A stretch of DNA of 64,000 bases, taken from positions 806,001 through 870,000 of the forward strand of contig NZ_JAVTJJ010000001.1 in the NCBI RefSeq assembly GCF_031843945.1, read 5' to 3'. The notes beneath the pieces were generated by a model, which worked only from the letters and a program-made list of their open reading frames with translations, did no database searches and was not told the DNA's origin. This document shows positions 15,012-23,564 of the stretch, in pieces; positions within the stretch are counted from its first letter, which is position 1, and every line of letters starts with the position of its first letter. The position numbers were made by a program, and so were the translations under genes. Source of the stretch: Paracidovorax sp031843945 (GTDB taxonomy: Bacteria > Pseudomonadota > Gammaproteobacteria > Burkholderiales > Burkholderiaceae_C).

Positions 15012-18000
15012 ATGTCCACAGCCCCCGAAGCCTTCGCTCCTCGTTCTGCCGACCAGCCCCTGCGCCGGTCCATCACCGCCGCCTACCGGCTGCCGGAACC
15101 CGAAGCGCTGGCGCCGCTGCTGGACCTGGCGCGCCTGCCGCAGAGCGTGTCGGCTGACGTACAGGCGCTGGCACTGCGCCTGGCCGGCGGACTGCGCGAG
15201 CGCAAGAGCGCCGGCGGGCGTGCCGGCATCGTGCAGGGCCTGCTGCAGGAATTCGCCCTCTCGTCGCAGGAAGGCGTAGCGCTGATGTGCCTGGCCGAAG
15301 CGTTGCTGCGCATCCCAGACGCCGCCACGCGCGATGCGCTGATCCGCGACAAGATCAGCCACGGCGACTGGGAGCCGCACCTGGGCAAGAGCCCCTCGCT
15401 CTTCGTCAACGCCGCCACGTGGGGCCTGCTGCTGACCGGCAAGCTGGTGGCCACGCACAGCGAAACGGGCCTGACCGCGTCGCTGCGGCGCCTGACGGCC
15501 AAGGGCGGCGAGCCGCTGATCCGCAAGGGCGTGGACATGGCCATGCGCATGATGGGCGAGCAGTTCGTCACCGGCGAAACCATCGCCAAGGCGCTGGTCC
15601 ACGCGCAGCCGCTGGAGACGCAGGGCTTTCGCTATTCGTACGACATGCTGGGCGAGGCGGCGCTGACGGCCGATGACGCGGCCCGCTACTTGCGCTCGTA
15701 TGTGGACGCCATCCATGCCATTGGCCAGGCAGCCAACGGGCGCGGCGTGTACGAAGGCCCGGGCATCTCGATCAAGCTCTCGGCATTGCACCCGCGCTAC
15801 AGCCGCGCCCAGCACGCCCGCGTGATGGACGAGCTCTACCCCGTCGTGCTGCAACTGGCCCAACTGGCGCACGGCTACGACATCGGCCTGAACATCGACG
15901 CCGAAGAGGCCGACCGGCTGGAGCTGTCGCTGGACCTGCTGGAGCGGCTGTGCCACGCGCCCCAGCTGGCCGGCTGGAACGGCATCGGCTTCGTCATTCA
16001 GGCCTACCAAAAGCGCTGCCCACTGGTGATCGATTACGTGATCGATCTGGCGCGCCGCAGCGGCCACCGGCTGATGATTCGATTGGTCAAGGGCGCGTAC
16101 TGGGACAGCGAGATCAAGCGCGCACAAGTCGACGGCCTGGCCGACTACCCGGTCTACACCCGCAAGGCCCACACCGATGTGTCGTACATCGCCTGCGCCC
16201 GCAAGCTGCTGGCCGCGCCCGAAGCGGTGTACCCGCAGTTCGCCACGCACAACGCGCAGACGCTGGCCACCATCTACCAACTGGCCGGGCCTGAGGCGTA
16301 CCAGCCGGGGCAGTATGAGTTCCAGTGCCTGCACGGCATGGGCGAGCCGCTGTACGAGCAGGTGGTGGGCAGCGCCGGACTGGGCCGGCCGTGCCGCATC
16401 TACGCACCGGTTGGCACGCATGAAACACTGCTGGCCTACCTGGTGCGCCGCCTGTTGGAAAACGGCGCCAACACCTCCTTCGTGAACCGCGTGGCCGATT
16501 CCACACTGCCTTTGGCCACGCTGGTGGGCGACCCGGTCGGCACGGTGGATGCCGACACGGCCAGCGAGGGCCGCCCCGCCCTGCACCACCCGCGCATTCC
16601 GCTGCCGCCAGCGCTGTACGGCAGTGTCCGCATCAACTCGGCCGGCATCGACCTGTCGAACGAAGAAACCCTGAGCGCACTGAACACGGTGCTGGCGACC
16701 AGCGCCATGCGCACCTGGCAGGCCGGCCCGCTCATCGAGGGCGCCGTGCAGCCCGGCGCAGCTGGCCCCATGGCCCTGCGCAACCCGGCGGACCTGGCCG
16801 ACACCGTCGGCCATGTGCAAGACGCCTCGCTCGCCGACGTCGACACCGCCATCGCCGCCGCCCAGGCCGCGCTACCCGCCTGGGCCGCCACGCCGCCGGC
16901 CGAGCGCGCGGCCCTGCTGCTGCGCACGGCCGACCTGCTGGAGGCTGGCATGCCCGATCTGCTGGGCCTATTGATGCGCGAAGCCGGCAAGACCTGCGCC
17001 AACGGCGTGGCAGAGGTGCGCGAGGCGGTGGACTTTTTGCGCTACTACGCGGCGCAGACGGCCGAGCACTTCGGCAATGCCACGCACCGCCCGCTGGGTC
17101 CGGTGGTGTGCATCAGCCCGTGGAACTTTCCGCTCGCCATTTTCATGGGCCAGGTCGCCGCTGCGCTGGCCGCCGGCAACACGGTGCTGGCCAAGCCGGC
17201 CGAGCAAACCCCGCTGGTCGCCGCCGTCGCCGTGCAAGCCCTGCACCGTGCAGGCGTGCCCGTCGGCGCCGTGCAATTGCTGCCCGGCGCAGGCGACACC
17301 GTCGGCGCACGGCTGGTGGCCGATGAACGCGTGATGGGCGTGATGTTCACCGGCTCGACCGAGGTCGCGCGCCTGCTGCAGCGCGGTGTGGCGGGCAGGC
17401 TGGACGCACAGGGCCGGCCGATTCCGCTGATCGCCGAGACCGGTGGGCAGAACGCGATGATCGTGGACTCGTCCGCGCTGGTGGAACAGGTGGTGAGCGA
17501 TGTGGTCGCCTCGGCCTTTGACAGCGCCGGCCAGCGTTGCTCGGCCCTGCGCGTGCTGTGCGTGCAAGCCGACGCGGCCGACCGCGTGCTGGAAATGCTG
17601 CGCGGCGCCATGGCCGAACTGAAAGTGGGCAACCCCGGCCGGCTGGCGACCGACGTAGGACCGGTGATCGACAGCGAGGCGCTGGCCGGTATCCAGCAGC
17701 ACATCGACGCGCTGCGGGCTCAGGGCCGCAGCGTGTTCCAGCCCCAGGTTGCGGCCGAGGTGTTGGCCCAGGGCACCTTCGTTCCGCCCACGCTGATCGA
17801 ACTGAATAGCATTGCCGAGCTGCGGCGCGAGGTCTTCGGCCCCGTGCTGCATGTGGTGCGCTACGAGCGCGCGGGGCTAGACACGCTGCTGGACCAGATC
17901 AACGCCACCGGCTACGGCCTCACGCAGGGCCTGCACACCCGCATCGACGAAACGGTGGAACACGTGGTACGCCGCGCACATGCCGGCAATGTCTATGTGA

Positions 18001-18740
18001 ACCGCAACATGGTGGGCGCCGTGGTGGGCGTGCAGCCCTTTGGCGGCGAAGGCCTGTCGGGCACGGGCCCCAAGGCCGGCGGGCCGCTTTACCTGCTGCG
18101 GTTGCTGTCGTCGCACCCGGCTGCATCGGCACTGCACGCCATCCGCAGCACCGCGGCTGCAGAGCCCGACACCACGCTGCAGGCCAGCCTGCAGGCCCCG
18201 TTACAGGCGCTGGCCGCATGGGCGCGCACGGCAGGCGATGGCGCGCTGGCGCAGCGGTGTTCGGCGCTGGCAGCCGTGTCGTGTGCCGGCTTGGCCTGCA
18301 CCCTGCCCGGCCCCACCGGCGAGCGCAACCAGTACCTGCTGGCGCCCCGCGCCCACACGCTGTGCCTGGCCGGCACCGATGCCGACCGGCTGACGCAACT
18401 GGCCGCCGTGCTGGCCGTGGGCGGCAGCGCCGTCTGGCCGCGCCAGCCAGCACAGGCCCTGCATGCGTCGCTGCCCGGCGCGGTGCAGGCCCGCATAGCG
18501 CTGGTGCATGACTGGAAAGATGCCAGCATGGAAATTGACGCGGTGCTGCACCACGGTGACGCTGAGGCCCTGCGCAACGTGTGCCAGGCGGTGGCGCAAC
18601 GCCCTGGGCCCATCGTCGGTGTGACGGGCATGCAGCCAGGAGACGTCGACGTGCCGCTGACCCGGCTGGTGATCGAACGTGCAGTCAGCGTGAACACGGC
18701 GGCGGCGGGCGGCAATGCCAGCCTGATGACCATGGCGTGA
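15012..18740 (+). CDS. putA: Bifunctional proline dehydrogenase / L-glutamate gamma-semialdehyde dehydrogenase
   Basis: Oxidises proline to glutamate in two steps at the inner membrane face. 1242 residues: an arm plus FAD-dependent proline dehydrogenase barrel (about 90-450, with LVKGAYWDSEIKRAQ near 360), an NAD-dependent aldehyde dehydrogenase (about 540-1040, with E809 in ETGGQN and catalytic C843 in GQRCSA), and a C-terminal domain seen in long PutA proteins. There is no N-terminal ribbon-helix-helix, so this PutA probably does not repress its own gene. That fits the divergent Lrp-type regulator next door. The ATG was chosen because the arm domain begins shortly after. Confidence 0.97.
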   Translation: MSTAPEAFAPRSADQPLRRSITAAYRLPEPEALAPLLDLARLPQSVSADVQALALRLAGGLRERKSAGGRAGIVQGLLQEFALSSQEGVALMCLAEALLRIPDAATRDALIRDKISHGDWEPHLGKSPSLFVNAATWGLLLTGKLVATHSETGLTASLRRLTAKGGEPLIRKGVDMAMRMMGEQFVTGETIAKALVHAQPLETQGFRYSYDMLGEAALTADDAARYLRSYVDAIHAIGQAANGRGVYEGPGISIKLSALHPRYSRAQHARVMDELYPVVLQLAQLAHGYDIGLNIDAEEADRLELSLDLLERLCHAPQLAGWNGIGFVIQAYQKRCPLVIDYVIDLARRSGHRLMIRLVKGAYWDSEIKRAQVDGLADYPVYTRKAHTDVSYIACARKLLAAPEAVYPQFATHNAQTLATIYQLAGPEAYQPGQYEFQCLHGMGEPLYEQVVGSAGLGRPCRIYAPVGTHETLLAYLVRRLLENGANTSFVNRVADSTLPLATLVGDPVGTVDADTASEGRPALHHPRIPLPPALYGSVRINSAGIDLSNEETLSALNTVLATSAMRTWQAGPLIEGAVQPGAAGPMALRNPADLADTVGHVQDASLADVDTAIAAAQAALPAWAATPPAERAALLLRTADLLEAGMPDLLGLLMREAGKTCANGVAEVREAVDFLRYYAAQTAEHFGNATHRPLGPVVCISPWNFPLAIFMGQVAAALAAGNTVLAKPAEQTPLVAAVAVQALHRAGVPVGAVQLLPGAGDTVGARLVADERVMGVMFTGSTEVARLLQRGVAGRLDAQGRPIPLIAETGGQNAMIVDSSALVEQVVSDVVASAFDSAGQRCSALRVLCVQADAADRVLEMLRGAMAELKVGNPGRLATDVGPVIDSEALAGIQQHIDALRAQGRSVFQPQVAAEVLAQGTFVPPTLIELNSIAELRREVFGPVLHVVRYERAGLDTLLDQINATGYGLTQGLHTRIDETVEHVVRRAHAGNVYVNRNMVGAVVGVQPFGGEGLSGTGPKAGGPLYLLRLLSSHPAASALHAIRSTAAAEPDTTLQASLQAPLQALAAWARTAGDGALAQRCSALAAVSCAGLACTLPGPTGERNQYLLAPRAHTLCLAGTDADRLTQLAAVLAVGGSAVWPRQPAQALHASLPGAVQARIALVHDWKDASMEIDAVLHHGDAEALRNVCQAVAQRPGPIVGVTGMQPGDVDVPLTRLVIERAVSVNTAAAGGNASLMTMA

Positions 18741-18785
18741 GCAGGTCGGCACAGACAGCGAATGCACGGCCGCCTTGAAACTTAA

Positions 18786-18844
18786 GGTCTTTTTGGCCTC
18801 TAGCGCTCTATCCATAAGCGCTAGTAGCTATTATTTTAATAGCA
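18786..18844 (-). repeat. Interspersed repeat copy R5
   Basis: Well-preserved copy with TTTTTGGCCTCTAGCGCT, CCATAAGCGCTAGTAGC and the end TATTATTTTAATAGC. It fills the gap between the convergent putA and DUF2325 genes and abuts the DUF2325 stop codon. Confidence 0.9.
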
Positions 18845-19627
18845 TCATGAAGTCACCATGGTGCTGCTCTGCGCAGGTGCAGCCAGGGTATCGCCCAGGC
18901 GAAGCCCCCGCATGAGGTGGATGACCTGCGGCTGATCCACCATCACGCAGGCCTTGCCGGTGCGCTTGCAATGGTCCTGCACGCGCCAGTAATCGTTGTG
19001 GCCCAGGCAACCGGTCTGGCAGATCACCAGGTCTGCGGCGACCAGGCTGGCCTCCAGCGCCTCGGGGTCGTCGAACTCCAGCTCCAGGGCGTTGGCAGCC
19101 GCCGCGGCGTGCACGGGCGCGGGCGCATCCGGCACCAGGCCATCGAGCCCATCCACCATGCGCTGGGTGATCCAGCCGCCAGCGTCGCCGCGCGCAATGC
19201 ACAGCACCGAACGCGGTGGCTGATCAGCTGTGGCAACCGCGGCGGCAGCAGCCGACGGGCCGGCCGTCGCAACCACCCCACGCGCTGCGCGCCACTGCCA
19301 ATGCAGCACCTCCCGGGCGAGCACCTGCATCCGCATCGCCAGGCCTTCCACCTGCTTGGCCAGTGCCTTGCGCCGGGGCAGGCCCGGCAAGCTTGCGGCC
19401 AGCGCTTCGATGTCTTCGCGGGCAAATGCCAGTTCGGTTTCACGAATGATCGCCCTGGCGCGCAGTTGCATGGCCTCGGCCTGCAGCCGCTCGATCTCCC
19501 GTGCCTGCATGGTCAGCAAGTGAGTGCAACGCAATTGCGCGCGGCCGTAATGCGCCAGCAAGGCGCGATGCTCATGGAGCAAGTGCTCGAAAGGTGTGGT
19601 GCTCATATGCGGGACCCAGGCGTTCAT
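18845..19627 (-). CDS. DUF2325 domain protein
   Basis: 260 residues. The N-terminal half is a helical, probably coiled-coil region (about 25-110); an Ala-rich linker follows. The C-terminal half is the DUF2325 domain: RSVLCIARGD, the VICQTGCLGHNDYWRVQDHC block, KRTGKACVMV and a final helix. The conserved cysteines and histidine suggest metal or nucleotide binding, but the family has no established activity. It is divergent from the Fur-type regulator across a region with a Fur box. The start at 19627 has a possible GGACGG ribosome site; an ATG seven codons later (19606) is an alternative. Confidence 0.85.
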   Translation of the reverse strand: MNAWVPHMSTTPFEHLLHEHRALLAHYGRAQLRCTHLLTMQAREIERLQAEAMQLRARAIIRETELAFAREDIEALAASLPGLPRRKALAKQVEGLAMRMQVLAREVLHWQWRAARGVVATAGPSAAAAAVATADQPPRSVLCIARGDAGGWITQRMVDGLDGLVPDAPAPVHAAAAANALELEFDDPEALEASLVAADLVICQTGCLGHNDYWRVQDHCKRTGKACVMVDQPQVIHLMRGLRLGDTLAAPAQSSTMVTS

Positions 19628-19712
19628 CCGTCCAGTGCTCTGCTGTCAGCAAGCCCCAAGTCGGAGCCCCCAGTAGCGGCAAAAGAACAATTGAAAAAAG
19701 TTATTTCACTGA

Positions 19713-19731
19713 TTGATAACCATTCTCATTC
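19713..19731. promoter_or_regulatory. Fur box upstream of the second fur gene
   Basis: TTGATAACCATTCTCATTC matches the classical Fur pattern GATAAT-N-ATTNTCATT closely. It lies between the divergent DUF2325 and fur-type genes and could control both. Confidence 0.7.
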
Positions 19732-19789
19732 AATGCTACACTGCAGTCAATCGCCAAACGGTGCATCGTCCTTGCACCTACCGGCCACC

Positions 19790-19887
19790 AGTTTCATCGT
19801 GGGGCGACTCCAGGACCTTGGGTCCGAAGGGTCGTTTTTGCCAGCCAACGGGTTTTACTCGCGTAGCCAGGCTTTTTTTGCGATGAC
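19790..19887 (+). other. Two-copy structured element, copy B (5' region of fur-type gene)
   Basis: About 98 bp between the Fur box and the fur-type coding region, homologous to copy A at 10226-10337. Predicted pairings: TCATCG (19794-19799) with CGATGA (19881-19886), GGGG-CGA-CTCC (19801-19811), and GGACC-TTG-GGTCC (19813-19825). The third hairpin differs in sequence from copy A but remains fully paired. Conserved single-stranded blocks are GGGTCG, AGCCAACGGG and CGCGTAGCCAGG. Confidence 0.55.
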
Positions 19888-19954
19888 ACGTCGATGCACA
19901 TCTGCCGCACCGCCTGCTTCAGCAGCGCAGTCCGTGACGCACACCTTACCGCCC

Positions 19955-20362
19955 ATGCCCGCCGATCTCCAGGCCACCGGCCTCAAGCCCACCCTGCCCC
20001 GCATTCAGGTGCTGGAAATCTTCAGCACCAGCCCCGAGCGGCACCTGGCCGCGGAAGACGTTTACCGCCTGCTGCTGCAGCGCAATACCGACCTGGGCCT
20101 GGCGACGGTGTACCGCGTGCTGGCGCAGTTCGAACAGACGGGCCTGTTGAAAAAGAGCCAGCTGAATCAGAACAAGGCGGTCTACGAATTGAACGATGGT
20201 GAAGAACACCACGGGCACCTGGTCTGCACCGCCACCGGGACAGTGCGCGAATTTCACGACCCGCTGATCGAGGAGCGGCTGCGTGCCACTGCAGCGCAGT
20301 TAGGGTTCGATCTGTCGGCCTACATGCTCACCGCGTACGGCACGCCAACCACGCCGCGTTGA
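19955..20362 (+). CDS. Fur family transcriptional regulator
   Basis: 135 residues: a winged-helix DNA-binding domain (GLKPTLPRIQVLEIF, DVYRLLLQRNTDLGLATVYR) and a dimerisation/metal domain (EEHHGHLVCTATGTVREF). It has one cysteine at the usual CxxC position, as in Pseudomonas Fur, so the structural zinc site is absent. The length is short for a main Fur, and the genome probably has another. A Fur box precedes it, suggesting auto- or cross-regulation by iron. The ATG at 19955 gives the canonical start; an upstream in-frame ATG at 19883 lies at the end of structured element B. Confidence 0.88.
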   Translation: MPADLQATGLKPTLPRIQVLEIFSTSPERHLAAEDVYRLLLQRNTDLGLATVYRVLAQFEQTGLLKKSQLNQNKAVYELNDGEEHHGHLVCTATGTVREFHDPLIEERLRATAAQLGFDLSAYMLTAYGTPTTPR

Positions 20363-20385
20363 AACGGCCACGGCCTCATCGGCAA

Positions 20386-21000
20386 TCAAACGCCGCAGGG
20401 CCGCGTAATGATCTCGTAGTCGATGGGCTTGAAACTGCCGTTGTTGGAGTTTTCAGCCGAGCACGACGTCAACCCGCAGATCAGATTCATCTCCGCCCGC
20501 AGCTCGATATAGTCCCCAGCCCGTGACAGTGGCGGCTTCACGGCCACGGTGCCGTCGGGAGTCACCTCCACGTTCATGAAAACGTTGAACGTCGTGCCGA
20601 TCTGCTCCGGCTGAATGCCGAACTTGCCCAGTGCCGTGTACAGGTTTTCAAAGCAGCTGGGGTGGTGACCCTGATGCTTGTACAGGATCTCGAACATTTC
20701 CTGGCTGCACGGCGTCAGCAAAAAGTCGTGGCGGCCCACGGTGTCTTTAAGAATTCGGAACATCGCCCGGCTGTCGTTGGAGTACAGGATGTCACCGGTG
20801 GTGAGGTAGATCTTCGACGCGTAGTCGATGCTGCGCCCCGACGACAGGCTGCAGCGATGGTCGCCATCGGCAAACGCAAACAGGTCTGCCACCTGCTCGC
20901 CCATCGGGTCGTAAATTCTCAACACCTCGCTGGCGCGCAGCTTGAACGCGGCGCCTGACTGCGGCGGAATTCGGCAGGTGTGCTGGCTGCATTCATGCAT
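20386..21000 (-). CDS. DUF1989 (urea carboxylase-associated) family protein
   Basis: 204 residues with the DUF1989 pattern: a cupin-like strand set (YDPMGEQVADLFAFADGDHR), the CSQEMFEILYKHQGHHPSCFENL block with conserved Cys and His, and the C-terminal NVFMNVEVTPDG and AEMNLICGLTSCS motifs. Family members accompany urea or guanidine carboxylases and nitrogen-rich metabolite pathways; the reaction is not established. The ATG overlaps the end of the GntA-like gene by 8 nt, so translation is almost certainly coupled. Together they form a two-gene operon. Confidence 0.87.
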   Translation of the reverse strand: MHECSQHTCRIPPQSGAAFKLRASEVLRIYDPMGEQVADLFAFADGDHRCSLSSGRSIDYASKIYLTTGDILYSNDSRAMFRILKDTVGRHDFLLTPCSQEMFEILYKHQGHHPSCFENLYTALGKFGIQPEQIGTTFNVFMNVEVTPDGTVAVKPPLSRAGDYIELRAEMNLICGLTSCSAENSNNGSFKPIDYEIITRPCGV

Positions 21001-21688
21001 GTTCTGGCGCCTTCGCGTGAAACGGGCATTTCCAGGCGGCCTCGACGGCACGACCTGAGTATTGACGGGCTTCGGAAGACTCGCCAAAGCGGGCCAGCAC
21101 GGGGTTGATGGAGCCTTGCAGAGCAATGTCCCGGGCGCGGATCGCGTCCTGCATCACGGCATATTTGCCGGTGGCTTTCAGATGCTCGAACTGCTCATGA
21201 AAGTTGAAAACGAGACAAGGCACCGGCGTGCGCCGCGCTGTGCGCGATGCGCCTGGATGCAGGCCCACCACGAAGAAAGCACGCCCGCCGACGCTGAAAG
21301 AAAAGTCCTTTCGCGCTGGATCGTTGCTGACGCCCTGCGCCCACTGCGCGCCTTGCATGGTGTCGTGCACATGCAGGCTCTGCAGTTGCCGCCACAAACA
21401 CTGCTCGAACGCTTGTTCATCCATCACATCGGCGTCGAACATCGCGACAAAGCTCACCGGCAGGTTGCCGGGGTCGGGATAGAGGCCCGAAAAATCCAGC
21501 AAAGCTTGGTATAGCGTGGCGGTGTTGTCCGGATCGGCCAGGCGACCGAACGTCTGAGAATGCAATCGACCCTTGTTCAATGCCGACTTGGCGCCAACGC
21601 AAGGAAAGAACTTGTCAGCGATGAAGTCCTGGATTTTCGAATCAGGCGTTGCACGGTTCGCTTCGTCGTGTGAAGTATTGAAATTCAT
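20993..21688 (-). CDS. YqcI/YcgG (GntA-like) family protein, putative haem-dependent N-oxygenase
   Basis: 231 residues of the YqcI/YcgG family. Recognisable blocks are FPCVGAKSAL near residue 28, FVVGLHPGASR (H144), LVFNFHEQFEHL (H164) and the C-terminal WKCPFH (219-224). Characterised relatives such as GntA are haem-dependent N-hydroxylases acting on guanidino amino acids. Whether this protein oxidises arginine, a guanidine or something else cannot be read from sequence. It is the first gene of a coupled pair with the DUF1989 protein, pointing to a shared substrate rich in nitrogen. Confidence 0.82.
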   Translation of the reverse strand: MNFNTSHDEANRATPDSKIQDFIADKFFPCVGAKSALNKGRLHSQTFGRLADPDNTATLYQALLDFSGLYPDPGNLPVSFVAMFDADVMDEQAFEQCLWRQLQSLHVHDTMQGAQWAQGVSNDPARKDFSFSVGGRAFFVVGLHPGASRTARRTPVPCLVFNFHEQFEHLKATGKYAVMQDAIRARDIALQGSINPVLARFGESSEARQYSGRAVEAAWKCPFHAKAPEHA

Positions 21689-21869
21689 ACTTCAAAACTA
21701 AAGGCGTGGCCAATCGCCTCCAAGGCGTGCAGCACCAACCCCAACGTGGGAACGGCCGCCCAGGTCGTGTAGGCGACAGCGCCACACCACAGGCGTGGTG
21801 TGGCGGCGTACACCTGTTCATCACACAATCGACGCTGCTGGCGCGCATCTCAACGTGAACGACCTCACT

Positions 21870-23489
21870 TCACTCCCACTCGATCGTCGCCGGCGGCTTG
21901 CTGCTCACGTCGTAGGTCACGCGGTTTATGCCACGCACTTCATTGATGATCCGGCCAGACACCTTCTTCAGCAGCGCGTAGGGCAACTCCGCCCAGTCGG
22001 CCGTCATGAAATCGCTGGTCTGCACCGCTCGGAGCGCGACCACGTAGTCATAGGTGCGGCCATCGCCCATCACGCCGACGCTCTTGACCGGCAGGAACAC
22101 GGTGAAGGCTTGGCTCGTCAGGTCGTACCAGCTCTTGCCAGTGGCTTCGTCAATGAAGTTGCGCAGCTCTTCAATGAAGATGGCATCGGCCTCGCGCAGC
22201 AGATCTGCGTATTCCTTCTTGACCTCACCCAGAATGCGCACACCCAAGCCCGGGCCGGGGAATGGGTGGCGATACACCATCGCAGGTGGCAATCCAAGCG
22301 CGACACCTAACTCTCGCACTTCGTCCTTGAACAGTTCGCGCAGCGGCTCCAGCAGCTTGAGGCCCAGTTGCTCGGGCAGCCCGCCTACGTTGTGGTGGCT
22401 CTTGATGGTGACGGCCTTCTTGCTCTTGGCGCCGCCCGACTCGATGACGTCGGGGTAGATGGTGCCCTGCGCAAGGAAGGTGGCGCCCTTGTGCCCACCG
22501 TCACCCGCCTTGAGCTTGGCGGCTTCCTGCTTGAACACGGTGACGAATTCACCGCCGATGATCTTGCGCTTGGCTTCTGGCTCGCTCACGCCGGACAGCT
22601 TGCCGAGGAACAGGTCGCTGGCATCCACGCGAATGACCTTGGCGTGGAGCTTCCCCTCGAACATTTCCATCACCATGTCGCCTTCGTTCAGGCGCAAGAG
22701 GCCATGGTCGACGAAGACGCATGTGAGTTGATCGCCGATGGCACGATGGATCAGAGCTGCAGCCACGGATGAATCGACGCCGCCTGACAGGCCGAGGATC
22801 ACTTCTTCATCGCCGACCTGCTGACGAATGTTCTCCACCGCCTCGGCGATGTAGTCGCCCATCACCCAATCAGCTTCAGCCTTGCAAACTCCCAGAACGA
22901 AGCGCTCAAGCAGCGCCTTGCCCTGCACCGTGTGCGTGACTTCCGGGTGGAACTGCAGCGCGTAAAAACGGCGCGTTTCGTCGGCCATGCCAGCGATGGG
23001 GCAGCTGCTGGTGCTGGCCATGAGCTTGAAACCGGGCGGCAGCTCGGTCACCTTGTCACCGTGGCTCATCCATACGTTCAGCATGCCGTGGCCTTCGGCC
23101 GTGGTGTAGTCAGCGATGTCTCTAAGCAGTTCGGTATGGCCGTGCGCACGCACGGCCGCAAAACCGAATTCGCGTTTGTGACCGCCCTCGACCTTGCCGC
23201 CCAACTGGTGCGCCATGGTCTGCATGCCGTAGCAGATGCCGAGCACGGGAACGCCGAGCTCAAAGACGGCCTGGGGCGCTTTGTCGGTCGTTTCTTCGTA
23301 CACGCTGGCATGGCTGCCCGACAGGATCACACCCTTGAGCGAGCCGTCCTTGGCGTATTCGCGCACCCACTCGTCGGTCACGTCGCAAGGATGCACCTCG
23401 CTGTACACATGCGCTTCGCGCACGCGGCGGGCGATCAGCTGGGTGACCTGGGAACCGAAATCGAGGATGAGGATTTTCTGGTGGTGCAT
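21870..23489 (-). CDS. guaA: GMP synthase (glutamine-hydrolysing)
   Basis: Converts XMP to GMP using glutamine and ATP. 539 residues: class I glutamine amidotransferase domain (nucleophile C86 in GICYGMQ, downstream FHPEVTHT), ATP-pyrophosphatase domain with the GLSGGVDSS loop near residue 238, and the C-terminal dimerisation domain ending in PPATIEWE. It follows guaB on the same strand after 75 bp, forming the usual guaBA unit. The gap contains a hairpin (23518-23549) that could moderate readthrough. Confidence 0.98.
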   Translation of the reverse strand: MHHQKILILDFGSQVTQLIARRVREAHVYSEVHPCDVTDEWVREYAKDGSLKGVILSGSHASVYEETTDKAPQAVFELGVPVLGICYGMQTMAHQLGGKVEGGHKREFGFAAVRAHGHTELLRDIADYTTAEGHGMLNVWMSHGDKVTELPPGFKLMASTSSCPIAGMADETRRFYALQFHPEVTHTVQGKALLERFVLGVCKAEADWVMGDYIAEAVENIRQQVGDEEVILGLSGGVDSSVAAALIHRAIGDQLTCVFVDHGLLRLNEGDMVMEMFEGKLHAKVIRVDASDLFLGKLSGVSEPEAKRKIIGGEFVTVFKQEAAKLKAGDGGHKGATFLAQGTIYPDVIESGGAKSKKAVTIKSHHNVGGLPEQLGLKLLEPLRELFKDEVRELGVALGLPPAMVYRHPFPGPGLGVRILGEVKKEYADLLREADAIFIEELRNFIDEATGKSWYDLTSQAFTVFLPVKSVGVMGDGRTYDYVVALRAVQTSDFMTADWAELPYALLKKVSGRIINEVRGINRVTYDVSSKPPATIEWE

Positions 23490-23517
23490 GGCGAGCGACG
23501 GAGAACGAAAATGACAA

Positions 23518-23549
23518 AGGCCCGAACACCTGGTTGCGGGTTCGGGCCT
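23518..23549 (-). terminator. Hairpin between guaB and guaA
   Basis: Perfect 9-bp inverted repeat AGGCCCGAA/TTCGGGCCT with a 14-nt loop, followed on the minus strand by TTGTCATTTT. The T tract is broken, so it is at best a weak or partial terminator, or an RNA-stability hairpin between the two cistrons. Confidence 0.45.
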
Positions 23550-23564
23550 GTGGGTGCTGACGGG

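Noticed and set aside
14925..16820. 631-codon minus-strand ORF opposite putA
   Set aside because: Shadow of a conserved gene; no ribosome site or domain.
19955..20362. Loss of the CxxC zinc site in the second Fur as a defect
   Set aside because: A single cysteine at this place is also seen in functional Pseudomonas Fur, so it is normal variation.
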